DNA of 64,000 nucleotides from Phytophthora quininea. Lineage: Eukaryota; Oomycota; Peronosporomycetes; Peronosporales; Peronosporaceae. The DNA is taken from the NCBI GenBank assembly GCA_011947345.1, contig JAAVTG010000023.1:744001-808000 (forward strand), read 5' to 3'. Both the position numbers and the translations under genes were made by a program. Below the pieces are notes generated by a model that made no database searches, was not told the origin of the DNA, and saw nothing but the letters and a program-made list of their open reading frames with translations. This document shows positions 10,234-21,978 of this stretch, in pieces; positions within the stretch are counted from its first letter, which is position 1, and every line of letters begins with the position of its first letter.

Positions 10234-10458
10234 GCTCCTACACGCTCCTACACGCTGCGTCTGCCCCACCATGAAGCGCAGCTCGTTCTGGAAGGACACG
10301 GTGAAGTTCCCCACGAGCAGGTCGGCCACGCGCTGCAGCGCCCGCAGCACTTCCTCCTTCATCTTATCCAAATTCTTTTGGAAGTATGTACCGATTATCC
10401 GGTACGGACGCATAAAAGGGCCGTATCCATTCCACTGCGGACCAGACGGCCGAGACAC
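10108..10458 (-). CDS. Unrecognised 116-residue protein
   Basis: An uninterrupted minus ORF with a plausible helical core (RIIGTYFQKNLDKMKEEVLRALQRVADLLVG) and a C-terminal segment rich in Ala/Gly (LKAQGVPMAQAVKHTAGAV). Third positions are strongly GC, as in its neighbours. An intron starting at the GTGGGG after ELRFM is possible. The 3' part overlaps the RRM-like fragment on the other strand; only one of the two may be real there. It is divergent from the TBC gene. No family recognised. Confidence 0.4.
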   Translation of the reverse strand: MSRPSGPQWNGYGPFMRPYRIIGTYFQKNLDKMKEEVLRALQRVADLLVGNFTVSFQNELRFMVGQTQRVGACRSSLFLSAMAGRGGGSSCATALKAQGVPMAQAVKHTAGAVARL

Positions 10459-10705
10459 TGCTTGAAGAACCCTCCAAAGCTATTTCGACCGGTTTCGCCG
10501 CGCTCGCCAGCGGGCAGGACACCCCGGCTCGAGAACGCTGCGCTGTCGGGAGTGGCCAGACAGCGCCTCACTTCTCCTTTCTGTCGCCATGCGGAACCAG
10601 TACGTTGGGCTGTCTATTGCAATGGGACCGGGAGGATATGCGAGGCGTCCCGTTCTCTTGACCTTTGTATGAACGCCATCCAATCCGAACACTTTGGCGC
10701 TGACG

Positions 10706-12716
10706 ATGCGTGTTCCGGTGCGTGGCAGCAGCAAGCGACTGTGCGTGGAGGTCGTCGGCGCCAGGAACCTCGAGCCCGCAGTCCGTGGACGCCTACTGCC
10801 TCGTGGGGCTCTGCGACGTCAAGCCCCGGAAGACCCGCGGCAGAGGCGCCCGCGCCACCGCGTCCCCGTGCTTCCGCTCACCCACCGTCACGGCCTCCGC
10901 CAACCCGACGTGGACTCATGTGGCCGAGTTCGTGGCGCCCTCGCGTCCTGCGACGGTGCGGTTGAGAGTGCAGCTCTATAGTGAGAAGAACTTCTTCTTC
11001 GACATGTTCCCGGCCAGCTCCAGCGGGTCCTCAGGTGAAGAGGAACGACGTGTCAGTAGTCCAGCAAAGGCTGGCGGACATGCAGAGAATGGAAAGACGT
11101 CTGAGTTGGTGAAGTTGATGCTAACGAAGCCCAAGGCGGTCGATGGCAAAGGAGCCCATGACAGTGATAGTGATGATGTCGTTACGCTCTCGGAAGAAGA
11201 GGACGAGGAGGATGAAGAGATTGTCCAAGAGGATTGGCCTGTTATTGAGGAAGGATCGACGATGGAGAGTGTGGAGCCTGGTAGCATCCAAGATGAGCTG
11301 CTGGGGGTCGTGGAGATCAATACCAGTTTGCTGTGCAAGTCGTCGCGAGCAGTGACGGATGCCTGGTACAGTCTTGGCGGCACGAGGTTTGGAGAAGTTA
11401 GAATTCGTACAATTTGGTACGAACGAACAAAGGGAACGCTGACTGCACAGGATCGGGAGACGCTCTTCCGGGAGCACTTGCGCCAAGGCGCTGAGAAGCC
11501 CATGAACGACTTTTACGGCTTTACCATCGCCGAGGCTTGCAGAGAGACGTGGGTGCACCTCGAGTCCTACCAGAACTGCCGAGAGGAACGTCGTGTCGAG
11601 GACTGGACGCGATTCTATAGCGCGCAGATGCAGGAACGTCTGCGCCGGTGCTCCTTCAAGGAAAAGGACACAAATGAGAAAGAGCTACTCATTGAGCTGG
11701 CTCGGGCTGGCATCCCGCGACACTTGCGAGAACAGGCGTATATGAGCCTGTCAGGCGCAAGTGACAAGAAGGCTAACGCTGGTGAAGGATACTATGCGGA
11801 TCTCAAGCATCAGGCCGAGACGATGGAGACAGACACATTTCGTCAAATTGAGCTTGATATTGACCGCACGTTTGGCCACTCGGGTACGATGATCAGCACG
11901 GAGGCTGGACGCGAGCAACTTCGTCGCATTCTTCGAGCGTATTCGCTGCGTAATCCGTCGGTGGGCTATTGCCAGGGGCTGAATTTCATCGTCGCCTTCT
12001 TGATGCTTGTGGCAGACGAAGAAAATGTGTTTTGGCTGCTTAGTGTTTTCTGCGAGGACCTCTATCCAGGTTACTACACGCCATCAATGGCCGACATCCA
12101 GACCGACATGCTCGTGTTGAAGCAATTGATCGCCGAAGAGCTTCCTCGACTGGAAGAATTCACATCTGAAGTGGGGCTGCCGTTGGAGTTGCTGGGCTCT
12201 CAATGGCTATTGTGCTTGTTCACGACAACGTTCCCCAGTGAGACGGTCTTCCGAATCTTTGACTGCATCTTCACAGAGGGCTCATCCTTTGTCTTTCCAG
12301 TCATCATGGCGCATCTTCGTCGACTGGAACCAGTGCTGTTGGATCTAAGTGAATTCCATGGAGTGCTGTCCTCAATCAAGGGTGCCGAAAGTGCTTGCAT
12401 CGACGGTGACTTGTTTATGAATGCCGTTTGCAAGGAAGCGGAAGATATCTCGCCGTCTCGTGTCCAGCTCCTCCGCGAGGAGCACCGTGGATCTGTGCGC
12501 AACGAAATGCAGCGGGCAGAGCGCGCTCGTGCGTTTAATCAGCAGCTTGCAGTCGTGTATGAGATCCCTGCGTTTTCCAGCTATGCAGCGGGGCTTTTGC
12601 GCTTTTTCCATGAGGAAGCTGAAGGATCTTCACGATCTGATGTGGCTTTCGTGCTCACGATGCTTTGCCACGGTCTCGTGTGGATTGCAGAGCACTCGAA
12701 GCACTGGGGCCGCTGA
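10706..12716 (+). CDS. C2-TBC domain Rab GTPase-activating protein
   Basis: The N-terminus reads as a C2 domain (LCVEVVGARNLEP..., SVDAYCLVGLCDVKPRK, NPTWTHVAEF). An acidic linker (LSEEEDEEDEEIVQEDWP) and a helical region follow, then a TBC domain from about residue 330. Both catalytic fingers are present: IELDIDRTF (IxxDxxR arginine finger) and SVGYCQGLNF (YxQG glutamine finger), so it should accelerate GTP hydrolysis on a Rab. The C2 domain suggests membrane or lipid recruitment. The frame changes within the C2 domain near 10777-10779 (1 base extra or 2 missing), so ATG 10706 and the main frame do not connect without a correction. Stop at 12714-12716. Confidence 0.85.
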
Positions 12717-12932
12717 GAGCTCGCAACTCCAGCTCTGCGTTGGCATGAGCTCATGCCGGCGTCATTGTCATTATCCTGTGCCGATTAGCTATTTAATTTT
12801 CAATTCGGGCAACCAACATGGTGCCCAGGTAATGTATAAGGCACTTGTCTTGTGAACACACGTTGTACTTGATCTAACAAAGTAAAAACGAAATTGATCA
12901 TGCTGCAATTCGCACCTGCTTGCCTATCCTGT

Positions 12933-14097
12933 TTACTTTTTGCCCTTCTTGGTGGTGGCTCCTTTCTTGCCGCCCTTGGCCACGGGAGCTTTACGCTTCT
13001 TGGTACCTGCGCCTGGCAGCACCGTGAAGAAACTGTCCAGACGTTTTTGAGACTGCGTGCTCTTGGACTTTTGAGCCGTGTGATGGCGGAGAGCACGCGC
13101 TCTTCCTGGAAGCCGTGCTTCTTGCAGAGGAAGTCCACCAGCTCGGTCTCCATGGGGTCTTTCCACTTGATCTCCGTTTCCTTGGGGTCCACCACTTCCG
13201 CCTGCAAGAACATCTCTCTCGCTCCCTTGTAGATTGGGTTCTCCCCAGCCACTCGTCCGGGATGACCACACCTTTGCTCTTAGACTTCTGCAGAGCAGTA
13301 AGGAAGTTCTCAATGTTCTTGTGCTCCTTAATCCCCGCAAACGCCTTCTTCGGACCCACTCCTCGAATCGAGTCGCAGTAGTCGCATCCGCACAAGATGC
13401 ACAAGTCCACAAACTGTTCCTGCGTCAGCTCCAGCTCCTCCAGTGCACGCTGCAGTCGGATCTCCAGGATCGGGATCTTCTTCGCCGGCGACACTGTCAG
13501 TCGACGGTACAGCACAGGCACACCGAACGTCAGTGCGTCCATATCTTCTGTACCAGCAGCATACACTCGTCCTCCTTTGGCCAGTTCCGCACACGACGCT
13601 TCAGCCTCACAGGGCGCCGTAATGTGCGGCACTCCCATGAGTCGTAGCAGCTCCTTGCAGTCTTCATTGTGCTGTGGTGTGGCCCGCACCAGCCGCTTAT
13701 TAAAGCGGTCGATGTCTTCCTGGTTTCCCTTCTCCGTGGCCTCTTCCAGCGCCTTTTGGGCCTCTGCGCGACGGTCGCTGCGCTTGGCCAGCTCCCCGCT
13801 CTTCATGGTAGGCGGCTTGCCGTCGAATACGTACACAGGCTTGAGGCCGTTCTCCATCATGCGGATGGTACGCGAGAACATTCCTTGCAGGTGAGACGTC
13901 ACCTCTCCGTCGGCATTGGTCAAAGCTTGGGACGGACCTCCGCCATCTCCGGAGCGAATAGCAATCAAGAACTGGTACAGCGCCATACTGGCGTCGATAG
14001 CCACTGCGTGGCCAGCCAAAGCAGACATCTTCTCCACTTCCTTGATGCAGGACGGAGCCTCCTCCTGCAGCAGCTTCATCAGTCCCTTGATCCCCAT
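12933..14097 (-). CDS. FEN1: Flap endonuclease 1
   Basis: Structure-specific nuclease for Okazaki flap removal and long-patch base excision repair. It starts [16 protein letters not shown] with the free N-terminal Gly of the XPG N domain. Metal-site acidic residues lie in [35 protein letters not shown] and [11 protein letters not shown]. The helix-hairpin-helix [15 protein letters not shown] is present. The C-terminus carries a PCNA-binding PIP box (QKRLDSFF) and a Lys-rich tail. Two single-base deficits break the frame: at CCCC 13245-13248 (after DEWLG) and at TTTT 13069-13072 (before [10 protein letters not shown]). Correcting both gives a full-length enzyme of about 388 residues, the usual size. 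As FEN1 is normally essential, these are best read as sequence errors. Confidence 0.93.
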
Positions 14098-14258
14098 GGC
14101 GACGTGTTGGAATCCGAAAATGACTCGTTCCCGCCAAAAACGAAATGTACCGTGTAACGGGAACAGTGGTGTTCCGCACATCAAGTTGAAGTGCGATCTT
14201 TTGATCAGCAGCATTCTTCGTTTTGCTCCAAGACCAGCAAGTGACTAAGACCAAGACC
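14098..14258. promoter_or_regulatory. Shared bidirectional promoter FEN1 / aldehyde dehydrogenase
   Basis: Only 161 bp separate the two divergent ATGs, so both promoters must lie here or inside the 5' ends. No TATA box; a possible CCAAGA repeat near 14228-14257 is the only repeated string. Confidence 0.5.
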
Positions 14259-15743
14259 ATGAGCGACCCGATTCCCGACCTCAAGGAGCTCTTCATCGAT
14301 GGCAAGTGGGTGGCGCCGACGCAGAAGAAATACATGGACGTGCTGAACCCTGCCAACGAGTCGGTGGTGCAGCAGGTGGCCACCGCCACCGCCGAAGACG
14401 TGGACCTCGCAGTGCAAGCTGCCAAGCGAGCGTTCGTCAGCTGGGGAGTCACCTCAGGCGCAGAACGCGCCGTGTACCTGCGCAAGATGGCGACGCTAGT
14501 GGAGAAGCGCACACAGGCGCTGAGTCGCTTGGAGACCGTCGACATGGGCAAACCTCTAGCCGAGTCGGTGTGGGACATGGAAGACGTGGCTGGCTGCTTC
14601 CAGTACTATGCAGACGCTGCCGAGGCGCTGGACAAACGTCAGTATGAGAAGGTGGACCTCCCACTAGAGGACTTTTTGGGAGCGCTCCGCTACGAGCCTG
14701 TGGGGGTTGTTGGCGCCATTATCCCGTGGAACTATCCAGCTCTCATGGCTCTGTGGAAGCTCGCCCCTGCCCTTGCTGCCGGGTGTACTGTAGTGCTCAA
14801 GCCCTCGGAGCTGACGCCATTGAGTGCGCTGCAGCTGGCGCAGATTGCAGCGGACGCTGGTCTGCCTGCTGGCGTGTTGAACGTTGTCAACGGCTTGGGA
14901 GCGGAAGCTGGCGCTGCACTGGTGGAACACCCGGATGTGCACAAGGTGGCGTTTACTGGGAGCGTCCCCACTGGACGACGCATCATGGAGACGGCTGCTA
15001 AGGACATCAAGAAGATCTCACTGGAGCTGGGTGGCAAGTCTCCTGCCCTTGTCTTTGACAAGACCAACATCGAACGCACTGTTGAGTGGGTCATGTTCGG
15101 CTGCTTCTGGACCAACGGCCAGATCTGCAGCGCCACGTCTCGCCTGCTCGTGAAAGAGGACATTGCTGACGAGTTCATCACGAAGCTCGTGGCAGAGTCT
15201 CGGAAGCTTGTGCTGGGCGACCCGCTGGATGAAAAGGTGCAGATGGGTCCTCTAGTCAGCAAGCCGCAGCAACAAAAGGTGCTTGGCTACATCAACAGCG
15301 CCAAGGAAGCAGGAGCTACGGTCGCACAGGGAACCCTCCCTGCTGGTGGTAAGGGATACTTTGTGCCTCCGACGATCATCACAAACGTCACGGCAGACAT
15401 GCGCGTGTGGAAAGACGAAATCTTCGGTCCCGTCCTGTCTGTGATGACGTTCAAGACTGAAGAAGAAGCGGTAGCTCTGGCCAACGACTCGGAGTTCGGC
15501 TTGGCATCTGCAGTGTTCACTGCCGACGATGAACAGCTCAAGCGCGTGACCAAGAATCTGCGTGCCGGGATTGTCTGGAACAACTGCTCTCAACCTTGTT
15601 TCGTGCAGCTGCCGTGGGGTGGCGTGAAGAAGAGCGGCATCGGTCGTGAGCTTGGTCCGTTCGGCTTGAACTCTTACTTGGAACCCAAGCAGATCTGTAC
15701 GTATGTCGCCGACAAGCCGTTCGCGTGGTACCTCAAGGCGTAG
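14259..15743 (+). CDS. NAD-dependent aldehyde dehydrogenase, betaine-aldehyde type
   Basis: 494 residues, single exon, no frame breaks. The ALDH superfamily fold is clear: PWNYPALMALWKLAPALAAG (cofactor motif), FTGSVPTGRRIM (Rossmann loop), LELGGKSPALVFD (general base Glu about residue 256), TNGQICSATSR (catalytic Cys about residue 290), EIFGPVLSV and PWGGVKKSGIGRELG. The context FGCFWTNGQICSATSRLLV is close to plant-type betaine aldehyde dehydrogenases (osmoprotectant synthesis), though a broader amino-aldehyde substrate range is equally likely. No PTS1 or other targeting signal (ends WYLKA), so probably cytosolic. ATG 14259 is preferred: it begins SDPIPDLKELFIDGKWV. Confidence 0.9.
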   Translation: MSDPIPDLKELFIDGKWVAPTQKKYMDVLNPANESVVQQVATATAEDVDLAVQAAKRAFVSWGVTSGAERAVYLRKMATLVEKRTQALSRLETVDMGKPLAESVWDMEDVAGCFQYYADAAEALDKRQYEKVDLPLEDFLGALRYEPVGVVGAIIPWNYPALMALWKLAPALAAGCTVVLKPSELTPLSALQLAQIAADAGLPAGVLNVVNGLGAEAGAALVEHPDVHKVAFTGSVPTGRRIMETAAKDIKKISLELGGKSPALVFDKTNIERTVEWVMFGCFWTNGQICSATSRLLVKEDIADEFITKLVAESRKLVLGDPLDEKVQMGPLVSKPQQQKVLGYINSAKEAGATVAQGTLPAGGKGYFVPPTIITNVTADMRVWKDEIFGPVLSVMTFKTEEEAVALANDSEFGLASAVFTADDEQLKRVTKNLRAGIVWNNCSQPCFVQLPWGGVKKSGIGRELGPFGLNSYLEPKQICTYVADKPFAWYLKA

Positions 15744-16034
15744 TCGTCTTTGCCACGAAACATGGTCACAGATGTAGTACCGTTGTTTGCTTTATATCGC
15801 GGCGAAATAGCATGAATCGTGTTGCCTTTTCTTTCTAGTAGTTCCTTTTGACACGGCTTGCAGAGACAAACGCAACAGCCATGCAGGAGCGCTCTTCTCC
15901 ATGTACGTCAGTCTCAGAATCAAGCAAACCTACCGAAAGCACCGCTGATGGACTCTGCGGCTTTCCTCGAATCGATTGAACATGTCCACACCCGAAAGGC
16001 GTCACAACAGGGTCTCTGATCCGAAACCCAGTGG
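15744..16034. other. Convergent 3' intergenic spacer
   Basis: About 290 bp between the aldehyde dehydrogenase stop and the formin stop. No ORF with protein-like composition; it would contain both 3' UTRs. Confidence 0.5.
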
Positions 16035-19000
16035 CTAGTATGTCAAGTCGTAGTTGTTCATTGTTGGATGATGTCTCGGAGTCAAATCCTCGACACGAAC
16101 GTTGCCGTAGCCGAAAGAGAAGCGAACATCGCAAAAGCCCACATCGTAGCAAGTCTTCCGAATAATGCCGACTCCCCAGAGACGGCAGCGCACGAGACTG
16201 CCCACAGACAGGATGGACGATGGCGCCAAATATGCTTCTCGACTCCACGGAAACTTCACTTCGATACGCTTGTCAGCGATACGTAGCGCCGTGATAACCC
16301 CAGGACCAAGTTTAGTAGCAACTGTGCTGCCGACATCTACACCACAAGGAAGTTAGCCTCGCCAAACAATACGCAGTACCATCATCGATCACAAACACGT
16401 ACGGGCATGTGGAAGCAACGCGTTCGCTTCACTGGCAAAGCTCAGTCCTTTGCGAAATAGCAGCGTCTTGGCAACCTTGATGTCTAGCAGGAATCGGTAA
16501 AGCAGGCCGAAAACATATTCAGATGATGACCCCACGGGGTCTTCGGCCAGATACCTCGCCGTGCCTTCCCAGACAGACTGCATGGTCTCCATTTCCATCT
16601 CGATATCCTCAAACGCTACCTTAACTTCCAGCAACCGGTCTCGCATCACAGATATGAACTTGCTTTCCGTTTTATACTGACGGGGACAATTTTTCTTGAT
16701 GACTAAGTCCGACATCGGTAGATTTGGGTTTGGATCTCTCTCGAATTGCGGCCAACATTGCCGTGCGTGCTGTTCCGCCCAAGTCTGTTGAGGATGAACT
16801 TGGCTGACCCTTTTGTTGAATGGCAGCCAGAAGAGCAGACCGAGCATCTGCAGCTACAGCATCTTCTAAAGTAGAAGGTGATTCACATGGTTCCCGCCTC
16901 TGACGAACCGCAGCCACCAGTGCTGTTCTTCTATTAGCGAGTAGGTGCTTTTTATCGCCCAGCTTGACGGAATTTTCTTCGTCTGCTGGGTCAACGTTTG
17001 ACCGGGTGCGAATGGCGGATAAAAGCGATTGACGTGAACTGTCATCGTCATCTGGTACGGTTGCCTTGCTGGATCGAATAGCTGGAAGCATTTCAACACG
17101 ATGCTTGTTGTCTGCATCTTCCGTTCCATCACCTTCTCCGCGAGCTGTGTTCGTGTTACTATTTCGCTCTCGGAGAGCGTTGAGTAGAGCGCTCCGCGAC
17201 GCAATACTCGTTTCCACAGATGTCATTTTGGATGTTGCACGCTGGTGCTGCATTCTTTCTTCGCTAATGCGACGCCGTCGGAGATCTTCTGCTTTATTGA
17301 ATCGCTTCAAGTCATTGACCATGTCCTCTTTGATTTCTTGTTCCATTTTCGTGACTTCGTGGCGTAGTGATCTTGCTTGAGCTTCACAAATTGAGTTCGA
17401 GAACCTTTTAGCTTCGGCGAAGGTGCCAAGCTCGTTTATCAATAACAACACATCGCCTTCGCCCCGATCCTGACAGCACAGACTCGTCAGCATATGAGTC
17501 AGTGACACGGAAACTATATCGATGGACGTACATGAATAAGCTTGACAATGAATTGAAGTAAGGTCATACTCTGATCGACCGCCTTGGTTTCTGATAGCTA
17601 CAAATATTGAAGTTAGAGAATTCTCCATGGAGGCTAGCCACCAACCAGCCAACAAACCTTCAAAAGGGAAGATAAAGTTACGCCATGCGCATCCTCGAGC
17701 TCTGTGCCGGTATTGAGCAGGTTTCCTATAGCCAGGACCAACTCAAAACATCGTGCAAGTCGTTCGCTGTGTAGGACTTCGTAACACGCTTTGGTGATTA
17801 CTTGGATCCGGTTATGCATTTCTTGTCGTTGATGAGCAAACTGTGACACAAAAAGCATAGCTTTGATCTACGAAACCAGCAAAACGTCAAATGACTTAAC
17901 CAATCCAAGGTGGTAAAAGACCAAACAATACCTTTTCTGCCACTCGGGATATCTCGCACATTTCAACCAGAAATTGTTCCGACGGCTCGAGTCTTGATCG
18001 TGAGCGTCGAAAGTTCGAATACCGCTTGACTTCTACAGCATTTGGCGCAATATCTTGCAAACTTGTCAGCCTGTCGACGGTGAGGAACTCAAAATCACAG
18101 CTCTTCAGGGCCTCTAAGATGGCCTCTGCCCCACCTTCTGCCTTGAAACGACTCAAGCCGATTGAAATATTGTTTGATCGTCGTGAGTCTAGCGCAGAAA
18201 ATGTGTTCTGCTGCTTAGCCTTAACCTTTGCAGGAGATGTCGCCATCGAGTTGCCAAAGAGATCTTCCAACTCATGGAAATCGTTTGGGGACAATGTAAT
18301 CGGAGCGGTTTTTCGTCTTGAAGTTACGCGTGACCAAATCGTTTCTTGAGCTTTCGTTGACTCCAAGTTTGTCCAGTACACTTTTCGGAATGTGCTGTCA
18401 CGTCGCTTCAGCCCATGACTACCTGTCCGTTCTCGTCTATCAACATCGAGTAGAATGCGGTTAGCTTTAAAGCCTTAGCCTACACACAGTACATATCTTT
18501 GCGTACTTTTTCCTTCTTGCCAACCCCTCAGCACTACTCCCTTCGGAGCCGGCGGCAAAAATTGCGACCTTGTCGGATGGCACTTCATCTTGAATCATCT
18601 TTTGAGCAACCCCGCTCGACGGCACGCCAAAGTTGAGCATTTTAAAGTATTTTTCCAAGGCTGGATCGCGTCGCAACGCAGTGTATTCAGGACGTTCGCC
18701 ACCTCCATCACCCATTTTGTCTTTCCTACTAGCAAGGCGTTTCCTCTTCATCAAAAATTGTTAGATATACCAGCAAAACATACCGATAAGACAATGACAC
18801 GCACCTCATTATCCTTTTCCTTGACAAAGCAGCCATCACAAACTTTCACCTCAGACCCTTTACCGTTCACTTGAGCGTAGTGCCGAGAACATGGTATACA
18901 TACCACTCGCTTACAGATCGGGCATTCATGCTGCCGACTAAAAACGAGAACGGGGTCAAGCATTGGTCGCAAGACTCTACCCCGCTATCGCTTGACAGTA

Positions 19001-20932
19001 AGCCGTTGACAAAGTACGAAACAGGCATGGACAGCAACGATGATCGCAACCCTCTCTCCCCACCAGCATTCTGGCCATCGTTGTCAGCATCTTGTTTCCG
19101 TTGTAGCGTCACTTCTTCTTGCTCCTGCATGTGTTGTGACGCCATATAGTTTGCGCACCGCTCACTCCCAGTCTTAGAAGCGTTGTTCCAGGTGATCGAT
19201 TTTGCCATGTCGACACACCCTTCCCACGCCGAGCAATACGTATGCAGATCAACACACACGTAGCGAATACGAATTTGTTTCGATCGAACCACCGAGTACG
19301 AATTGTCCAGTTTCACAGCAAGACACTCCACGGGATTCTCCTTTAGGCGGACTGTCAGTTCTGTCAAACCATCAGTAGCCGACAAAGTAAGCGGCTCGGT
19401 CAGGGCTTGATCCCCTTCGCCTACAAATGACACCATAATGTCTTGTGTCTGAACTTGTAGCTGCAGCAGGATTATTAGAGTGTCTCCCATAGTCATAGTC
19501 GAAAAGGAACGACGTTCGACCGCAGATCGACTACAAGCAGCATTCACCCATAAATTAAGACCCAATTTTCACGGCGAAAACACGGTTATACAGCGAATAC
19601 ATACCCAATGAAAACATCCTCAAAATCCTTCCCGTGAAGCATGTAACGGGGCAACGTGCAATCCTCAAGGTGCTTGATTTCATCCGGATCCCTGTCGAAG
19701 GTTTTAACCAGCAAAGTATCGCCGTCTACGCCGTTAAGCAATGCCAAGCCATCTCCTGGAAGTCGCGACTCAGGATCGCATTGCTTCAGGTTCTTTGGGA
19801 AATCATCTTTATCTTCAACATCTTCGTCAGGAAATGCCGACAATAAGAACTTGACCCCATTTAGAGCGCTCAGAAAAGATGAGAGCTTCCGCGCATTTTC
19901 ATAGCTGTACAGCAAAGCTGTAGGCTCGTAGTACTTTTCCACCAACATCCTGCGCTTGGTCAGGTTCTGCCACAAAACGTTATGCATAAGGATCACAGCA
20001 CTAAACGAAGTGAATCGAAGTAGTACGCACCTCAAATGCTCGTTGCAAAATGCCCTTATTCAAAGCCAGTAGAAGAAACGCACGCGATCGATTCCAACCG
20101 AGGTACTGCAAGTTGAGTGGCGGCTCTCCAGCTTGTACTTCTTCCACAATACCCATATCATCGCGTAGGACTTGGCACGTATCCAGCAGAAAATCATAGT
20201 ACGGCGTCTCTGGCCATAACTCCAAAAGCTCTTGCTTGACTCCATTGCACAACACGGTTTCTAAAGCGAGGATAAATGGCCGTACAGCTCCTTCATGAAG
20301 TGGACTGTCCGGGCTTGCAATAAATATCGAGACCATATCCATCACCGCTTGTTCAAAATTTGCAGTCAGTCGGTCATGGTTCTCCCTCCTTTCTTCATCC
20401 GTCATCTCTCGCTCCTGAGATAATTTCCTCGACAGATAAGGCAATGGAATCCCGCTGCAGCTCTCCTCGCCCGTCGTTGTAGTCTTGACTGCGATTCTTG
20501 CACTGCCAACTCCGCTGCTGCAACAGCTTGCTTTGACGTCACGAGGTATCTGTACCGCACCGTTTTGTGGCGCACCAGCGAGTAGGAATTTTCCCAGCGC
20601 AATGTATAGTTACTGTCTTTATCGATAGTATCAAAGCTCCCTTCCACCGTCGACTCCATTGTATCAAGTTGCATTGCAACTGCATCGTCTTGTCCGTCTT
20701 CATTGTGGGCTTCTGCTGCCTTAAAGCGTCCTGAATCTTGTACAATTGTGTCATTCTGCAGCAGTTGCAAGCCGATGTCGAACTCCTGCAGCACAAACTG
20801 CCACACCAGGCACTCCTGCGGGCCTCCGTCCTCTGCATTCTCTATAGGGACGTCGGCCACACTTCCGCGCCGTATATCTAGCTGGATCCAGGGCGTCGCT
20901 TGCAGCAGGAAAGCAACGGCCGTTGAAGCCAT
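16035..20932 (-). CDS. Multidomain formin: GOLD-like, RUN, GOLD-like, FYVE, FH2 with WH2-like array
   Basis: Nine exons: 20932-20031, 19966-19605, 19530-18805, 18745-18507, 18436-17932, 17840-17658, 17597-17532, 17469-16403 and 16336-16035; about 1430 residues. Order: GOLD-like beta domain (LVWQFVLQEFDIGLQLL ... YTLRWENSYSLVRHKTVRYRY), RUN-like helices (ILALETVLCNGVKQELL ... NGVKFLLSAFPDE), second GOLD-like domain (LAVKLDNSYSVVRSKQIRIRY), FYVE-type zinc finger (CDQC, ECPICKRVVCIPCSRH, VCDGC), a short KYFKMLNFGVP motif, then FH2 (RKVYWTNLE, LDSRRSNNISIGLSRF, AIGNLLNTGTE, QSMTLLQFIVKLI). Five R-x-A-L-L-x-A-I/V-R-type WH2-like repeats (about 17190-16740) follow, then the FH2 C-terminal helices (ARYLAEDP, FGLLYRFLLDI) and a beta-rich tail. 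Predicted role: actin nucleation on PI3P endosomal membranes. Frame breaks near 20451, 18940-18944 and about 16684 fit sequence error. Confidence 0.8.
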
Positions 20933-21978
20933 CGAGGTCGCGTGTTCTCAACTGATGCGCGACTGATAAATTCAATCAACCAAGCAAAAAAATACTTAAT
21001 CATTTCAGCCAATCAAATGCATGATATTTTTATACTGTTTGTTTTGCGGATTGACCTTGAAGGCAGCGCAGTCCGCAGGTAGGGACTTGGGGCCTATTCA
21101 GATGCCTTGAATGATAGGGTTTACATGACGATGGATCTTGCTTTATCCGGAAACGAGTTTTTTTGAAAATGTTGGCGATCGGAATTGCAATTGTGGTAGG
21201 AAGCGAAGTAACTATTGCCTCCCCGTCATGCGTCGAATGTGTTTGGATGCGCTTCCAACACGAGAAATCGAAAATTTCTGAGGGTAATTATGAGGATATT
21301 ACCCCGCTGTCGCTGTAGCCCATCGCTCGTAAATTCGTCTAGCCCGGCAGTCTTTCACACAAGTTCACGAAAACTCGGAGGTCTCCCATCGAGGCCGCTT
21401 TTCACTGTGAACTTTATTTCAAGGTATTCTGAAGAAGACGCCTCTACAAGAGGTGTTTGAAGCAGATTTCCCGACAAAAAGTAAAAGAAGAGCATGCATC
21501 CTGAATCACCAACAAAGAAAGTGGTCACACGATAGTAGGATATGAACTGAAGTGCATAAGCGACAACGATCACGACAAGCAACGCAATAACATAAATATA
21601 TTTCTAATGTATGAGTCGCTCCTCAAAACAACCTCACGGCAGCGCTCTGGACTTGGTTGATTGAGGGGAAAATCGAAATCATTGCCTCCTCCCGTTGAAT
21701 CCTACAATTCAACAATATGTGAGGAATAAGTGCTGAGCCATCGAAACGGTGAAGCACGTTTTTCTTCTGCGGTCGATATCATTTAAGAATAGTTATGCTA
21801 CTGTGGCGTTCATACTGCGATTGTGTTTCACGTGATCTGAAGATTGCGGAACGACATTCTCTTTGATGAAACTCAGCCGAAGGAACCGCGTATCAAAACC
21901 GTGCTGGCCTCGCTTAGACGGCACTGTTTGTTCTTCTACCAACACTTGGAATCAATGGAGACAGTCTCAAGCAAACTA
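20933..21978. other. Mostly non-coding, one weak membrane-like ORF
   Basis: About 1 kb with low-complexity AT-rich DNA and the likely formin promoter. A minus ORF at 21355-21582 (75 codons; non-ATG start in the open frame) has a hydrophobic stretch (LLVVIVVAYALQFISYY) and may be a relic exon of a membrane protein. Nothing upstream joins it convincingly. No other feature seen. Confidence 0.4.
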
